A stretch of DNA of 64,000 nt from Hofstenia miamia (taxonomy: Eukaryota > Xenacoelomorpha > Acoela > Hofsteniidae), in contig CABFPE010000280.1 of NCBI GenBank assembly GCA_900660155.1, positions 200,409-264,408 on the forward strand, in the 5' to 3' direction. Below, one piece after another: positions 1 to 10,655 of the stretch (the stretch's first letter is position 1; every line of letters starts with the position of its first letter). The translations under genes and the position numbers were made by a program. The notes beneath the pieces were generated by a model. That model was given only the letters and a program-made list of their open reading frames with translations, was not told the origin of the DNA and ran no database searches.

Positions 1-348
1 TGAATAAAAAATAGGCACAAGACGACCAGAGCAAACTTTTAAAATTGTTACTAATTAACAAAATACGATCACCAACGCTTGATTGATTAGTAGAGGAATC
101 GAAAATCTCCCTAAGACTTGAACTTTCAGTTCGCCTCTTTAACGTACACTTTAACTTAAAATTTCGATTTCTTCATGACTAAACTTAATTTAATATACTA
201 TACGTTATCTTTAACATAATCCTTAATATATAAAAAAGACTGATATACATAGAGGTGAGAATTTTTTCGGGAACCTTCAGTTTTTCCATTAAAGAATTAT
301 TACGTCATTTTTTATCTGATTTAAAACTTCATAAAATATATATATATA

Positions 349-521
349 TACGAACTTATATTTTACGAACTAATATATTAAATTAAATAATACGAACTTA
401 TAACTTACGAACTACTATAAGAAATTTAATAATACGAACTTATATTTTACGAACATGTTTACGAACTTATAAAATACGAACTTAAATTTTTTTCAATACG
501 AACATATATTTTACGAACTTA
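349..521. repeat. Degenerate TACGAAC tandem repeat
   Basis: A short motif of the form TACGAACTTATATTTTACGAA recurs about ten times as TACGAAC separated by 9-30 bases of A/T. All copies lie in the same direction and the spacing is irregular. It begins directly after a short (TA)n run. It looks like an imperfect minisatellite or satellite relic. No coding potential is visible. Confidence 0.7.
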
Positions 522-1520
522 TTGTATCTTCCCGTCAATCCTCGTGTTTTTCATTGCATTGAAGGGAAAACTAAATTTATTTGGAAATTTCAAATATCCA
601 TATATTCTTACTTTACCTTCGCCAATAAACGCTAATATAAGGTAAAAACCATGAGAAATGCAATATCATATGTAAAAAGTTTAAAAAATTATAGATATAG
701 AGCAATAACTTTGTATAATTAATCAAATTCGTAGTAGGCGGTTTATATTTAAGGACAATAGTACTAATTTTAAATACCTTATCAGATAGTTTATGCCTTC
801 TGGAAATATTATTCCTGAAGTCTTAAAAGACTTTCTAAGGTAAAGATGTCAATTAATTAATGAATTGGCAAGATTTGAGATAAATTCGAAAGGTTGAAGA
901 TTTGGTTATGTGAAAATGCAGCAGTCGTCTTTCAAAACGTATAGAAGTTGAGAAATATCTGCACGATTAATCATAACTTTTACGTAAATTGCAAAATTAA
1001 TAAAACAATTTGCAGTGACCAACACTTAAATACATTAATACATCCATAATGATCAGGGATCGGAACATTCGTCGTTATGATATAACCGTTTGTTATAAAC
1101 ACAAAACATTGCTTTAAATTTAATAGAATGGACTTGCTGCTTGGCTAGAACAAACTTATAGCGTGAAATTGTTCTCCCGTTTTAAACGTGTATGCACAAT
1201 ATATCTCACAAGTATGTATCACGGGAAACCTATTCTTAAATTATTAAACTTTGGTTCAATATGACATTCCAGAAATTTTGGAATGGGTAAAAATTCAGAT
1301 TATGATTTTCCATTCCTGTGCATCTCTAGTACAAAACAATACTTAAATGTTCGATTACTGCACAATGCAACAGCATATTCCTATACATTGCTCTCGTTTA
1401 CGCAACAGTAAAAACTATTTCGTCAACATTTAGTCAATGTTATTTCTAGTCTCTAATAAACAGTGCCGTTTTTTATTTGGTTTACTATTATGGTTCATAT
1501 GGGTGCATTGAATACGCTGT
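522..1520. other. Intergenic, no gene seen
   Basis: AT-rich sequence with stops in all frames. Positions about 1054-1330 are bounded by a CAGGGATCGGAAC-like left end and a right end whose reverse complement reads AGATGCACAGGAATGG. These resemble worn hAT ends, but no matching 8-bp target duplication was found. Confidence 0.5.
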
Positions 1521-1723
1521 GTATCACCTTGTATTGTTAATACAGTAAAATTTTAAAATTGTGGGTGCATTTTAATGCATTAATATGATCTCTACATCCA
1601 TTCTAATTTTTCTAATATATATATATNGTATCACCTTGTATTGTTAATACAGTAAAATTTTAAAATTGTGGGTGCATTTTAATGCATTAATATGATCTCT
1701 ACATCCATTCTAATTTTTCTAAT
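1521..1723. repeat. 96-bp direct duplication across a single N
   Basis: Positions 1521-1616 and 1628-1723 are the same 96 bases, separated by a short (TA)n run and one N at 1627. This is the pattern expected when two overlapping contigs were joined without merging the overlap, so the second copy is probably artificial. Confidence 0.8.
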
Positions 1724-1726
1724 TTT

Positions 1727-1729
<3 letters not shown>

Positions 1730-1762
<33 letters not shown>
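1730..1762. repeat. (TA)n microsatellite
   Basis: Uninterrupted TA dinucleotides next to the duplicated block. The run probably broke the assembly at 1627. Confidence 0.9.
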
Positions 1763-1763
<1 letters not shown>

Positions 1764-3834
1764 CTGCCTTGACGACTGGCGAAAAATACATTATTCTAAT
1801 CAGCAGGCCTTTAAAAGGCTTTCTCAGACATTCGTTTACAACTTGTAAATTAGGATTTCAACCGTCCTTTATTTCAAAATCGTTTTATAGTTTTACTAAA
1901 AGAACTGCAGCTAATTGACATATCAGCTGTTGTTCAGATCGTTGAGACATTATACATACGATAGAATGTAATTAACTTAGCAACAACTATATAAAAAATA
2001 TTTTTTGTTTAAATAAATGCCAATTAAATGACAATATTACGAAATTTTGGAAAGAGGCACTTTAAATCAAACAACTTTAATATTGAAAGTAGTATTCGTT
2101 TTCCGCAAGTAAAATATTTTCTTGACAACTTCGAGTTTCACTGCATACTTACTATTTCATTCGAAAATGAAAATTGGTTATTTAGTCGTAATTTATGGTT
2201 ATATATAAAAAATGCGATTGGATTTTAGTCAATAACCTTAGATAATGATTATCGTCACGCATCTGATATTTTAGCGGCAATATAAACGCCAAATTTGAAC
2301 AATGTATTTGAGCAATTGTTTTTACAGCCATTTAGCACAACCGTTAGTTTAGTTTCATACATTTTTTAGTTTTATCAATATGTAGTCTAGCATCATGTAA
2401 TTTAACTTTTATTTTAACTTAATTCATATAATTTTTTTTGTTTAACTCGTTTATTACATTACTAACTATTAATATTAAAAGTTTTAAGCCAGGCTGCTAG
2501 TATTAGCAGATTTGGTAATTATAATGTATCACTTTTTGTTTGTTTTAAAATGACTAATACACCTTTTGCTTGTTTGTTGAAAATATAAATGATTTTGAAA
2601 TACATGTTATAAAAGGTGAAAATTTTATAACTATAATCGACTCAATGCTTTTAACCAAACAACTGTCTGTTCATCTCTGCCTTATATATTTATTGAAAGC
2701 TGGAATTTGTTATCATGTTAAACAAACAGTGATATTTTAATTTCACTCAAGTGCACCAAAATTCATTTCTAATGAAAATTATCTAAATTTTTTAAGAGAT
2801 TTGTGTAACATCGGTGCTGGTTGTTAGTATTGGCCAGCCTAGTTTTCAGGTTTTTGTAAATATGTTGATAATAATTTGTATATAAGATGAAACATTTATT
2901 TTAAATAGAGACCAGTTTTAGTTACGTTCAACTGTCAAAGCGGACTTGCGTAAGTCCAGTGATATTACATTTTATTGTGATATAAAGTATTAGAAATGAG
3001 CTGTATGATTGGAAGCATCTCTTATGGGGAATATTGTAAAAATAATAGCATGCAAATTGTTTTATCAAAATTCTGAATAATAAAAAAGCCCATCCTCACA
3101 AAAATGGACATTAGCAGTCATTGAATAACCTTTACAATATGGCTACTACAGCCAATTCCAGGTGTAATATACTATTTGTAGCGTTTAGAAGCATGTGCTG
3201 ATCTGGATAAATCTCCCAACCTGCTGGAATAACAAAACAGTACTTGACAAAATCAGAGAGCATTTTTTGCAGCATTTCAGACAGGACTTGTACATTTCCA
3301 TTTTGTCCACTATTTTTAAAAACTTTAAATTCAATTATTCGTTTTGTTCACTTCTTGGTGTTTTCAATGATGTATAATGTATACTCGACATTGTAGTACA
3401 GTTTGCATGTAAGAGGCAAATTTTGACAGAAACCATTCGAAGGAACTTTTCCTATCAAATATTTTTTGTTACATCTTATAAAAACACCACGTTTTTTGTA
3501 AAGTAATATTTATCCTTGCGAAGAAAGTGCACTTGCAATTTCAATTTGAACCATTCTCGTGATTATTTTATTGGGGGAGGCTATAGGAATATTTTGGAAA
3601 ATGGAAAAAAATTCATTGGCTAATGTCAGTAGTCTTGTAGATTAGCTACCTCCCGCGTTAAAAGTTTTGCGTTTCTCAGCGCAGATATAATCTTGTAAAG
3701 CAAAACACGTCAATGGTTTTTAGCTGTTCCCAACCATTGCACCTTTAAAACACGTATTTTTGTATACAAACTCTTTTACACTTTTTTTGATCTTATTGTA
3801 TTCATTTCTGTATTTATATATTCAACAATCAAAT
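1763..3834. other. Intergenic, no supported gene
   Basis: About 2 kb of AT-rich sequence. Short open frames (for example 2028-2228 and 3195-3377 on the plus strand) show no recognised domain and no consistent splice pattern. A small perfect stem, CTGCTA-GTAT-TAGCAG, lies at 2494-2509. Confidence 0.5.
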
Positions 3835-4060
3835 TTTTATTGTAACCCGACAATTGTTGGGTTTTCAAAATTCCCTGAAACATAAATTATATGACAGATC
3901 TCATTAATTCTAATTATTTTTATTTTACTTTTACATTAAACAATTATTTTTTATTCTGACCCGACGATTGTTGGTTTCTTAAATGACCCAATTCTACAAC
4001 ATAACACTAGGAATTTTTATTCATGCATTGTTTCATATGACATATTTCATTAATTGTACT
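3835..4060. repeat. Two related hairpin-bearing repeat units
   Basis: The near-palindrome AACCCGACAATTGTTGGGTT at 3844-3863 recurs in altered form (GACCCGACGATTGTTGG) near 3958. In both units it follows ACAATTATTTTTATT-like sequence and precedes an ATATGACA...TTCATTAATT block. This looks like an old local duplication of about 110 bp. Its nature is unknown. Confidence 0.5.
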
Positions 4061-4260
4061 AAGCACACATTTGTAATACATATATATTGAAAATATATTT
4101 TAACATATTGTTTCAATTTTCTTCAAAATTATTTTTTGAAATATTCAAACTTAACTTCCACCGTGAAGTGAAATTATTCAGTGTAGAATGAATTTTTTTA
4201 GTGTCAATTTAAATGTTGGTTGCTACAAAATGAATGAAGGATTTTTAGTAATTAAAATTA

Positions 4261-4472
4261 AACTTTGTCCCAGTTAATAAGTAAAGTTTTATATCAATAA
4301 TTGGGATTTTATTATAGCGTAAATAGCATAGTTTTGGCTCGAATTAGATAGTTTAGGATCTTGTGCATATTATAAAAAAATGAAACTCAAAACTTGAAAT
4401 TATAGTCGTGTTTATATCATACTACCTCATTTTCCTAAAAAAACCGGTTTACTTTTTACCTGGGACAGAGTT
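4261..4472. mobile_element. MITE with TA target duplication (Tc1/mariner-like)
   Basis: A 212-bp non-autonomous element. The left end reads AACTTTGTCCCAGTTAATAA and the right end, reverse-complemented, reads AACTCTGTCCCAGGTAAAAA. The inverted similarity runs for about 27 bases. It is flanked on both sides by TA (4259-4260 and 4473-4474), the insertion site of Tc1/mariner/pogo transposases. It has no coding capacity. Confidence 0.7.
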
Positions 4473-4474
4473 TA

Positions 4475-5505
4475 GTATAAAAAAATAGGATATAATTTAA
4501 AAAAGAAACCTATATTTTTATAATTTGCTATAGGGTCTTTTTAGCACAATGCTTATAAGACCTAAAAAAATATTTACATTGAATTCCATTTATATTTTAT
4601 GCTTGAAGAGCTGTTTTATTATAAAATTAAAAAAAAATTTGCGAATATTGAATTGTTTGCTGAAATTCTTGACGCTACTCAGGTCCATTTGAAAATTGTA
4701 GGAATGTGCATACATCTATGTTATTAAATAGTCAATTTTTTTGCTTGATTGTGAAATTTCAGCTTTTAATAAATAATCATTTTATCATTAAGATTCACCT
4801 TACAGTAATCAAAATTCATTGTGGAGTTGCCTTTCTATACCCCTCCTTAAGTCGGCAGATTAATGATGCTTCCGATGTTACTTATAAATCTGCTGCCTTA
4901 CTCAAGTTTTTTGTAATCGTGGTTACAATGGTCATATGTGATATGAAAATTGCTGTGACAAAATTTACGTTGTTGTACTACTGTTCCTGACTTATTTATA
5001 GCAGCGATAATGAAATATCTCAAGCTTTTCAATTCAACTTTAGAAGGAGACACAATTTTGGGATATGCATGGCAGTGGAAGAAGTATTCCAGCCTTACAA
5101 CCTGTAGCAAAAAAATTTATGAACATTATCAACACATAGAATAACTAATATAAAAGATTCAAATGAATTACAATGGTTGACAATAATGTTTTCCATTTTG
5201 TAATAAATAAATTTCGCTAATTGCAAAGACAGTGTGCTTCAAATTACCATATTTAATGCAGTTTAAAGTAATGCATTCAAGTTTTGAAAAGATAGATTAA
5301 TATATTGCCTATAGTTTTTTCTTTTCTAGCATGTGTTATTTTAAAAGTAATATTTTACAAGTATGCCGTTAACTTGTAAAGATTTGCAATTAAGTAACAG
5401 AATTGAAACTTAATTCAATTTTCATCTTCAGTACCACATCCAACTTAAATCATTTTGCGAGGTCAGTGCCTAATAGTTAAGAAAGCAAGTAGTTTATCTA
5501 AATAG
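4475..5505 (+). other. Intergenic, possible upstream exons
   Basis: No complete gene is visible. Two segments could be exons of the gene that follows: about 5003-5085, after a TTATTTATAG acceptor and open in two plus-strand frames, and 5432-5461, flanked by CATCTTCAG and GTCAGTG. The second would join in frame to 5506 through a 44-base intron, which is short for most animals. These are inferences from splice signals only. Confidence 0.25.
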
Positions 5506-5854
5506 TATTCTAATATTTTGAAATATTTTCCGCTTCATTTGGTAAAAATGATAGAACTGGTTTGTGGTTTTGATATAAATCCTATGCAACTTTTTGTTTT
5601 AAGATTAGCGAAAGAAAACAGTGTCGAACAGTTTCACTATTTGCGAGAAAAAATGCTGTATGTCGGAATTGCTGACTTCTGGAGTTAAGTTACTATAAGA
5701 TTTAGCTGAGCCAATGTTTAATTTTTGCAGAAAGCAATTCTTTTGGGATTGTTTCCTTAATTACCATTTCATTCAATTGATGATGAAGCTTCATGCCCAG
5801 ACAGACGAAGAGGCTCTGCCATTTGATTTGTACTACATATTTGCCATTAGCTAA
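5506..5854 (+). CDS. Small spliced gene, function unknown (last two exons)
   Basis: I do not recognise this protein. Plus-strand exon 5506-5657 (or from ATG 5548) ends at a GTATGT donor, and the 73-base intron 5658-5730 ends in TTAATTTTTGCAG. The next exon continues in the same frame to a TAA at 5852-5854. From ATG 5548 the product is 77 residues: an N-terminal part with INPMQLFVLRLAKEN, then FHYLREKM, then KQFFWDCFLNYHFIQLMMK, ending in LPFDLYYIFAIS. It has many aromatic and leucine residues in helix-like spacing and no signal peptide or zinc motif. The frame is open upstream to a stop at 5503, and possible further exons lie at 5003-5085 and 5432-5461, so this may be the 3' end of a longer gene. 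It ends about 450 bases before the TARBP1-like start, on the same strand. The intron signals and preserved frame support it; no homology could be checked. Confidence 0.4.
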
Positions 5855-6306
5855 ACAGATATATGTTGTTATACTTTTGTGTTAGTATGCTACTCAATAC
5901 ATTTTGTGACAGAAGATGGCCATCCTAAAATTTATTCATATACATCTGATTGAGTCTTGTGGAGACTATTGTGGATTATGCTGCATATATGACTATTAAG
6001 CAGATGCCGAATCATCTTAAATAGTATTGTTTTAAATGTCTTGCAATACTTACATCTTGCAAGGTTGTTTGATGATTTCTATGTACAGCATCAATGTTAT
6101 TTTAACTTTCGTGTGATATTCTTTTTTAAAGCAATTTATCTACGATATTAATATTAAAAACATTTATTTTATACTTGCAACTTTGATTTTTTATACCTAT
6201 ATTCATTTGACATCCTCGAAGTTTTAATCTTTACCATACACCTCATTGCTTGTAAGTAAGAAGTTACACTGAATTTAAAGAAAATCAACATTCCATGTAA
6301 TTTAGA
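5855..6306 (+). promoter_or_regulatory. Intergenic region upstream of the TARBP1-like gene
   Basis: About 450 bases with no gene, presumably holding the downstream gene's promoter and 5' UTR. There is an in-frame TAA six bases before the ATG. The sequence TTTAG lies directly before AATGG and could be a 3' splice acceptor (for a 5' UTR intron or a trans-spliced leader), but this is only a possibility. Confidence 0.4.
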
Positions 6307-9300
6307 ATGGAGACATATGTTTCCAATTTTGTCAGCGCAATACACAATGTTGTCGAAGAAGAAAGTTTGGAATCACTTGCTGAATTTCACACTGCAATGC
6401 TTCGTTTCAACAATTCTTTCTCGAAGAGCGAATTTTCCGAAATTGGTTCCAAAGATTTGAAGACTATTGTTGAATTTCTATTAAAGTTTGATAATTTCTT
6501 TAATGAGAAATTTAGCACAATCGCAAATGCAATCATTGATGCTGCATTCGATGTTGATCTGATTCAAGATTTCTTTGTATCGAATTTAATATCGTTCCTC
6601 AACGAAGGAGTCGGCCTCACACAGTATACTAATGCGAATATCAAATGCCTCAATCGCCTGAAAGTAGAGAATGTGTTGAAGATCTTCTCGACTTTGATAC
6701 AGGTAATGAATGATAGCAATGAAACTCTAGTACATTCTTTAGGGATTTATGCTTCGGTCTGCTTTACAAATTCTGAAATTCACTTTCATCAAGAAAAAAT
6801 ATTGTCGTTAGTTTTTTCAGTGTCTGAGTTAAAGAGTCGTCTAATGTTACTTTACCTTTTATATAAAAACTCTGCTATCAACAGCAGTGCATCCGAGGAC
6901 ATTTGGGAAACTATATATGTTGGACTATTCTCTCATTGTAACATATGTGTGCATTATTCACTTGGCTTGTTAAAACTTTTTGTAAACTTTGCCCCTGATT
7001 GCGAATTTTTAGCAAATGATTTTAACCGCGTATCTTTAAACACTTTAAAAGGCTTTATCCAACTGAGTGATTCATTCAATCAAAGTGCCTCGCATCTTAT
7101 TATTTCCTCTCATATTCCACTTTTGAAAGATTGGCTAAATGAAATTCAGCCCCAAAATTCTATTTGGATTCTGCCCCTACTTTGCTTTCTATGGCAGCAT
7201 AATAACAAACACGTTGTGGTGGAAGGATACAAATTGCTCACAAACCTTAATGTTAAAAGTCTTTCCTGTTCACTGACAATTGCTCGCCTATTTACTTTTG
7301 ATTTTTTCAATCATCTGCAATCAGGTTTCATTTTCGACAATAGGCCTTTGTTAACTAGCATATATAAATTTCTTTGTTCCTATTCTCAATGGATAATTCC
7401 AGAATTTGGTGTTCAATTTATTTTTGAATTTCTTGCAAACAAGATGTGGAATGGGGAATCGCTTTTAATTATTTTGGCGGCCTTGAATTTCCCGTCGGTT
7501 AAAAAATGTGAATTGGATAGACCAACTATTGACAACATTAGAAAACTTCTGCGAATCATACATCTTATCACATGGCATTTTCGAATGCCTCTTTATCAAT
7601 CTTTATGGAAAGTCACACTAGTGCACATCGATTTGTTCAGCCAACCTGCTAATTCACTTCTTTTAATGCGGTTGTTTTTTGAAAAAGTGGGGGCGAAACA
7701 CTTCGCAGCTTTACTTGCTGATGTTGATAATGAATTTTTAATATCTATATCTTCGCAGTTATTTTCTCAAATTGATCTAAATAATTTCGATCACACTTCA
7801 ACCCATGACGTATTTTCTGTGGAATTCTATATTACTGTACTTGCTTTTAATGTCGAATGTTGTTATACAGAAGTTAACAATAGTTTGCAGAGGATCACTA
7901 ACTCTGAACATAGAAATGAACAATATATTTCGTATTTTAAATTATGTAGCATATCTAATATTTTTAGTGAAAGAATTGATCATTTTTACGATGAGAAATT
8001 AAGATCTTGTAGTAATTCGTTATTTGACGTTCTTGTGGAATTATTACATGATAATATTCTAAGTTTTTCTCCGTCAAATGAAGTTATTGTTTTACGATTG
8101 TTAGACTATACTGGTCTTCTTAGTTCTGGGGATATTAGCAGTTGGCTTAAATGCCACTCTCAAAGTGCAACAAATCCAATATCATCTATTGTTTCGGTTC
8201 TGTTGTTGGCGAATATCAATGTGGAAATTTTTAAAAAACTTCCTAAAAACGTGTTTGCTACTTTTGAACTCTTGGTAGAATTGACCGAATATATTGAAAG
8301 GAGCATTCGTTCGTTTCTTTCACAATGGTACGTTGCCATTTATAACTTGTTTTCTCGCTTAGCCACTTACTTTAAAATCGATTTTTCAGAGGATTTCAGC
8401 AACTCTATTTTAGATATTTCGTTATTTATTCATACTTTACCGTGTTCAGCTGCAATTGCAATCATAAATTCTGTATCGACTTTAGTCAAAAATGGCGTTT
8501 TGTCAATTTCATTTTCAATGGAAGTTTTAACAAACGCTCAGAAATTATTTATTATTCAAAAACGCGACTTCGATATCAAACTTTTCAAAAGTTTTTTAAC
8601 ATTTTATTTTGAGTTCCTATTTCAAACAAACAACATGTTTAAGACTGAAACATCACTTGTACTGAATGATTTGTTTTATAGTTTTAGTGAAAGTATTACT
8701 AGTCCAGAATTGAAATATATATTTTATGACGAGGTCTTCTACGAATTTTCCAAGGTTGATGATATTGTGTCAATTTTCAATGTATATAACAAAAATTTTT
8801 TGGTTGCTTATCTGGACACTTCGTTTAATTATGATTACCTTCAAAGAATTAAAAATGTTCAGAGTAATTTGAAAGATTTATCTTGGGATTTTCATGTACC
8901 CTCGTATTCTAATTTGAAAACTCATTTCTTACTTCTGATATTTAAGTTTATTGAGAAGACTTCTGCTCCCAGAGCATATTTAACCCAATTACTTATTGAA
9001 GATGAAAATGTGGTGAAATCATATGGTGCTCTAAGACAACAAAGGAACTCTACTTTACATCGGAAACGATTCAGACTTTGGCAGTTAATCACTGTGCTTA
9101 TTCATCGTATATTGTTGAGCGATGTTGAAAATGAGGAATTGATGCAAGTGTGTGAGACGTTGACTAACAATGTCAAACTAGATTGCGATCAGAGTATTCG
9201 CTTTTTAGTTGACATTTGCGTTAGTCGCATCATCATAAACATGAATTCTATATCTCGACAAGAATTTGTAAGTGGAATGATCAATGAATTGTCGAAGAAG

Positions 9301-10383
9301 TCGTCTCAGACTGTTTGCTCGCGTTTGAATATCCTTTGCCTTGTGATAATAGATATACAAGATCCTAGTGATCGTTTGGATTTTGCCATGAGGTATTTTT
9401 CATTTTTCTTTAACTGGCTTACTGTTTCGCATGCTACTATCAACGCTGTGGCTCAATTATCTGTTATTAAATTGTGGACATTTTTCAATCATAGTAACTT
9501 GTATTCCCCCATCATTGAGAAACACAAAGACATGTCTTCCTTCATAGATTTCTGCATGGAAAATCACAAGTCAACCAATAAACTTTCAAAGTTCAACGAT
9601 TTTTCTTACTCTCTTGTTTATTCTTCTCGACTTTTGTTTTCTTTGGAAACTATTCTCATTGACTATCCGGTGCACTTTGACATTCACTTGGATGAAGTTA
9701 TTGACGATATTAGTGTTTTTCAAAGTATAGATTTCATTAATACACGCAATCATTGTAAAGAAAATCCTTTTTCTAAAATCGATGTTTTCCATCGCTACGT
9801 TAAAGATCGTTTAGTGGCGAAGACTATTAAACAGAACTCATTATCTCAACAGAAAATAGTCCCTAATAAGGACATGGTAGTTTCTGATGGTAATATTACC
9901 CTTTCTAAGTCTAATCTTGTAGTAGTAGCATCATTTCTACAAAAGCCCACAAATATTGGTGGTTTGTGTCGAACCTGTGAAATTTTAAATGTAGAGGCTT
10001 TAGTCGTCAGTAACATACGGTCATTGACAACGAATAATGACTTTACACAGTTAAGTGTTTCTTCTGAAAAATGGACCCCTCTTCTAGAAGTTCCAGTAAA
10101 TTCCATGTCAGATTACCTCATTGCGATGCGTTCGAAAGGTTACCTGCTAGTTGGTTTGGAACAAGCCTCCCGAAGTACAATGTTGCATGAATACACTTTC
10201 CCTGAAAAATGCCTTATTGTTTTAGGGAATGAAAGAGAAGGGATTCCTTGTGATTTTCTGCATATGTTGGATAAGTGTTTAGAAATACCTCAATTTGGGA
10301 TGATTCGTTCATTGAATGTCCATGTGGCCGCATCGCTAGTTATATGGGAATATTGTAAACAACATAATTTTAAACCTAAGTAA
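6307..10383 (+). CDS. TARBP1: TARBP1/Trm3-like tRNA (guanosine-18-2'-O)-methyltransferase
   Basis: A single uninterrupted 1358-codon frame. The C-terminal 150 residues form a SPOUT (SpoU-type) methyltransferase domain with its three motifs in order: NIGGLCRTCE from N1216 (motif 1), LGNEREG at 1306-1312 (motif 2) and IPQFGMIRSLNVHVAASLVIW from I1327 (motif 3, which with motif 2 forms the knotted S-adenosylmethionine site). The long N-terminal region of about 1200 residues is helical, repeat-like and poorly conserved, as in yeast Trm3 and human TARBP1. This family methylates the 2'-OH of G18 in the D-loop of some tRNAs. Length is close to Trm3 and somewhat shorter than human TARBP1. The start is fixed by an in-frame stop six bases upstream. 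It is intronless here, whereas the human gene is highly interrupted. The frame is intact over 4 kb and all motifs are present, so it is very probably functional. The assignment rests on the C-terminal domain plus overall architecture. Confidence 0.9.
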   Translation: METYVSNFVSAIHNVVEEESLESLAEFHTAMLRFNNSFSKSEFSEIGSKDLKTIVEFLLKFDNFFNEKFSTIANAIIDAAFDVDLIQDFFVSNLISFLNEGVGLTQYTNANIKCLNRLKVENVLKIFSTLIQVMNDSNETLVHSLGIYASVCFTNSEIHFHQEKILSLVFSVSELKSRLMLLYLLYKNSAINSSASEDIWETIYVGLFSHCNICVHYSLGLLKLFVNFAPDCEFLANDFNRVSLNTLKGFIQLSDSFNQSASHLIISSHIPLLKDWLNEIQPQNSIWILPLLCFLWQHNNKHVVVEGYKLLTNLNVKSLSCSLTIARLFTFDFFNHLQSGFIFDNRPLLTSIYKFLCSYSQWIIPEFGVQFIFEFLANKMWNGESLLIILAALNFPSVKKCELDRPTIDNIRKLLRIIHLITWHFRMPLYQSLWKVTLVHIDLFSQPANSLLLMRLFFEKVGAKHFAALLADVDNEFLISISSQLFSQIDLNNFDHTSTHDVFSVEFYITVLAFNVECCYTEVNNSLQRITNSEHRNEQYISYFKLCSISNIFSERIDHFYDEKLRSCSNSLFDVLVELLHDNILSFSPSNEVIVLRLLDYTGLLSSGDISSWLKCHSQSATNPISSIVSVLLLANINVEIFKKLPKNVFATFELLVELTEYIERSIRSFLSQWYVAIYNLFSRLATYFKIDFSEDFSNSILDISLFIHTLPCSAAIAIINSVSTLVKNGVLSISFSMEVLTNAQKLFIIQKRDFDIKLFKSFLTFYFEFLFQTNNMFKTETSLVLNDLFYSFSESITSPELKYIFYDEVFYEFSKVDDIVSIFNVYNKNFLVAYLDTSFNYDYLQRIKNVQSNLKDLSWDFHVPSYSNLKTHFLLLIFKFIEKTSAPRAYLTQLLIEDENVVKSYGALRQQRNSTLHRKRFRLWQLITVLIHRILLSDVENEELMQVCETLTNNVKLDCDQSIRFLVDICVSRIIINMNSISRQEFVSGMINELSKKSSQTVCSRLNILCLVIIDIQDPSDRLDFAMRYFSFFFNWLTVSHATINAVAQLSVIKLWTFFNHSNLYSPIIEKHKDMSSFIDFCMENHKSTNKLSKFNDFSYSLVYSSRLLFSLETILIDYPVHFDIHLDEVIDDISVFQSIDFINTRNHCKENPFSKIDVFHRYVKDRLVAKTIKQNSLSQQKIVPNKDMVVSDGNITLSKSNLVVVASFLQKPTNIGGLCRTCEILNVEALVVSNIRSLTTNNDFTQLSVSSEKWTPLLEVPVNSMSDYLIAMRSKGYLLVGLEQASRSTMLHEYTFPEKCLIVLGNEREGIPCDFLHMLDKCLEIPQFGMIRSLNVHVAASLVIWEYCKQHNFKPK

Positions 10384-10444
10384 ATATATAAAAGAAATTA
10401 CTTCTTAATCTCATCTAAAAATATTGGTGTGGGAAATTTCATTA

Positions 10445-10450
10445 AATAAA
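10445..10450 (+). terminator. Polyadenylation signal of the TARBP1-like gene
   Basis: AATAAA lies 62 bases after the TAA stop, a normal distance for a short 3' UTR. No cleavage site can be fixed. Confidence 0.55.
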
Positions 10451-10655
10451 TTTTAGAGGTATTGTCTCATGTTCGTTTTTACATGAATGAATTTTAAAGA
10501 TTTTCTATAGAGATCTGCAATACATATAAGGATACATTGAAATTTGGGCCTTTTGGCAACTTTATGTCATATCAAAATAACACTTAAAGATCCGGAAAAT
10601 TATAAGTTATAATTTTCAAATTTCATATTGTTGGAGATTCTATTTCACTAAATTA

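Noticed and set aside
1054-1330. Possible hAT element with CAGGGATCGGAAC end
   Set aside because: The right end is only loosely similar and the flanking 8 bases do not match.
3195-3377. Possible exon in three open plus-strand frames
   Set aside because: All frames are open for similar lengths, with in-frame stops at plausible junctions; no way to choose a coding frame.
9846-10106. 86-codon minus-strand frame
   Set aside because: Antisense shadow of the methyltransferase domain of the TARBP1-like gene.
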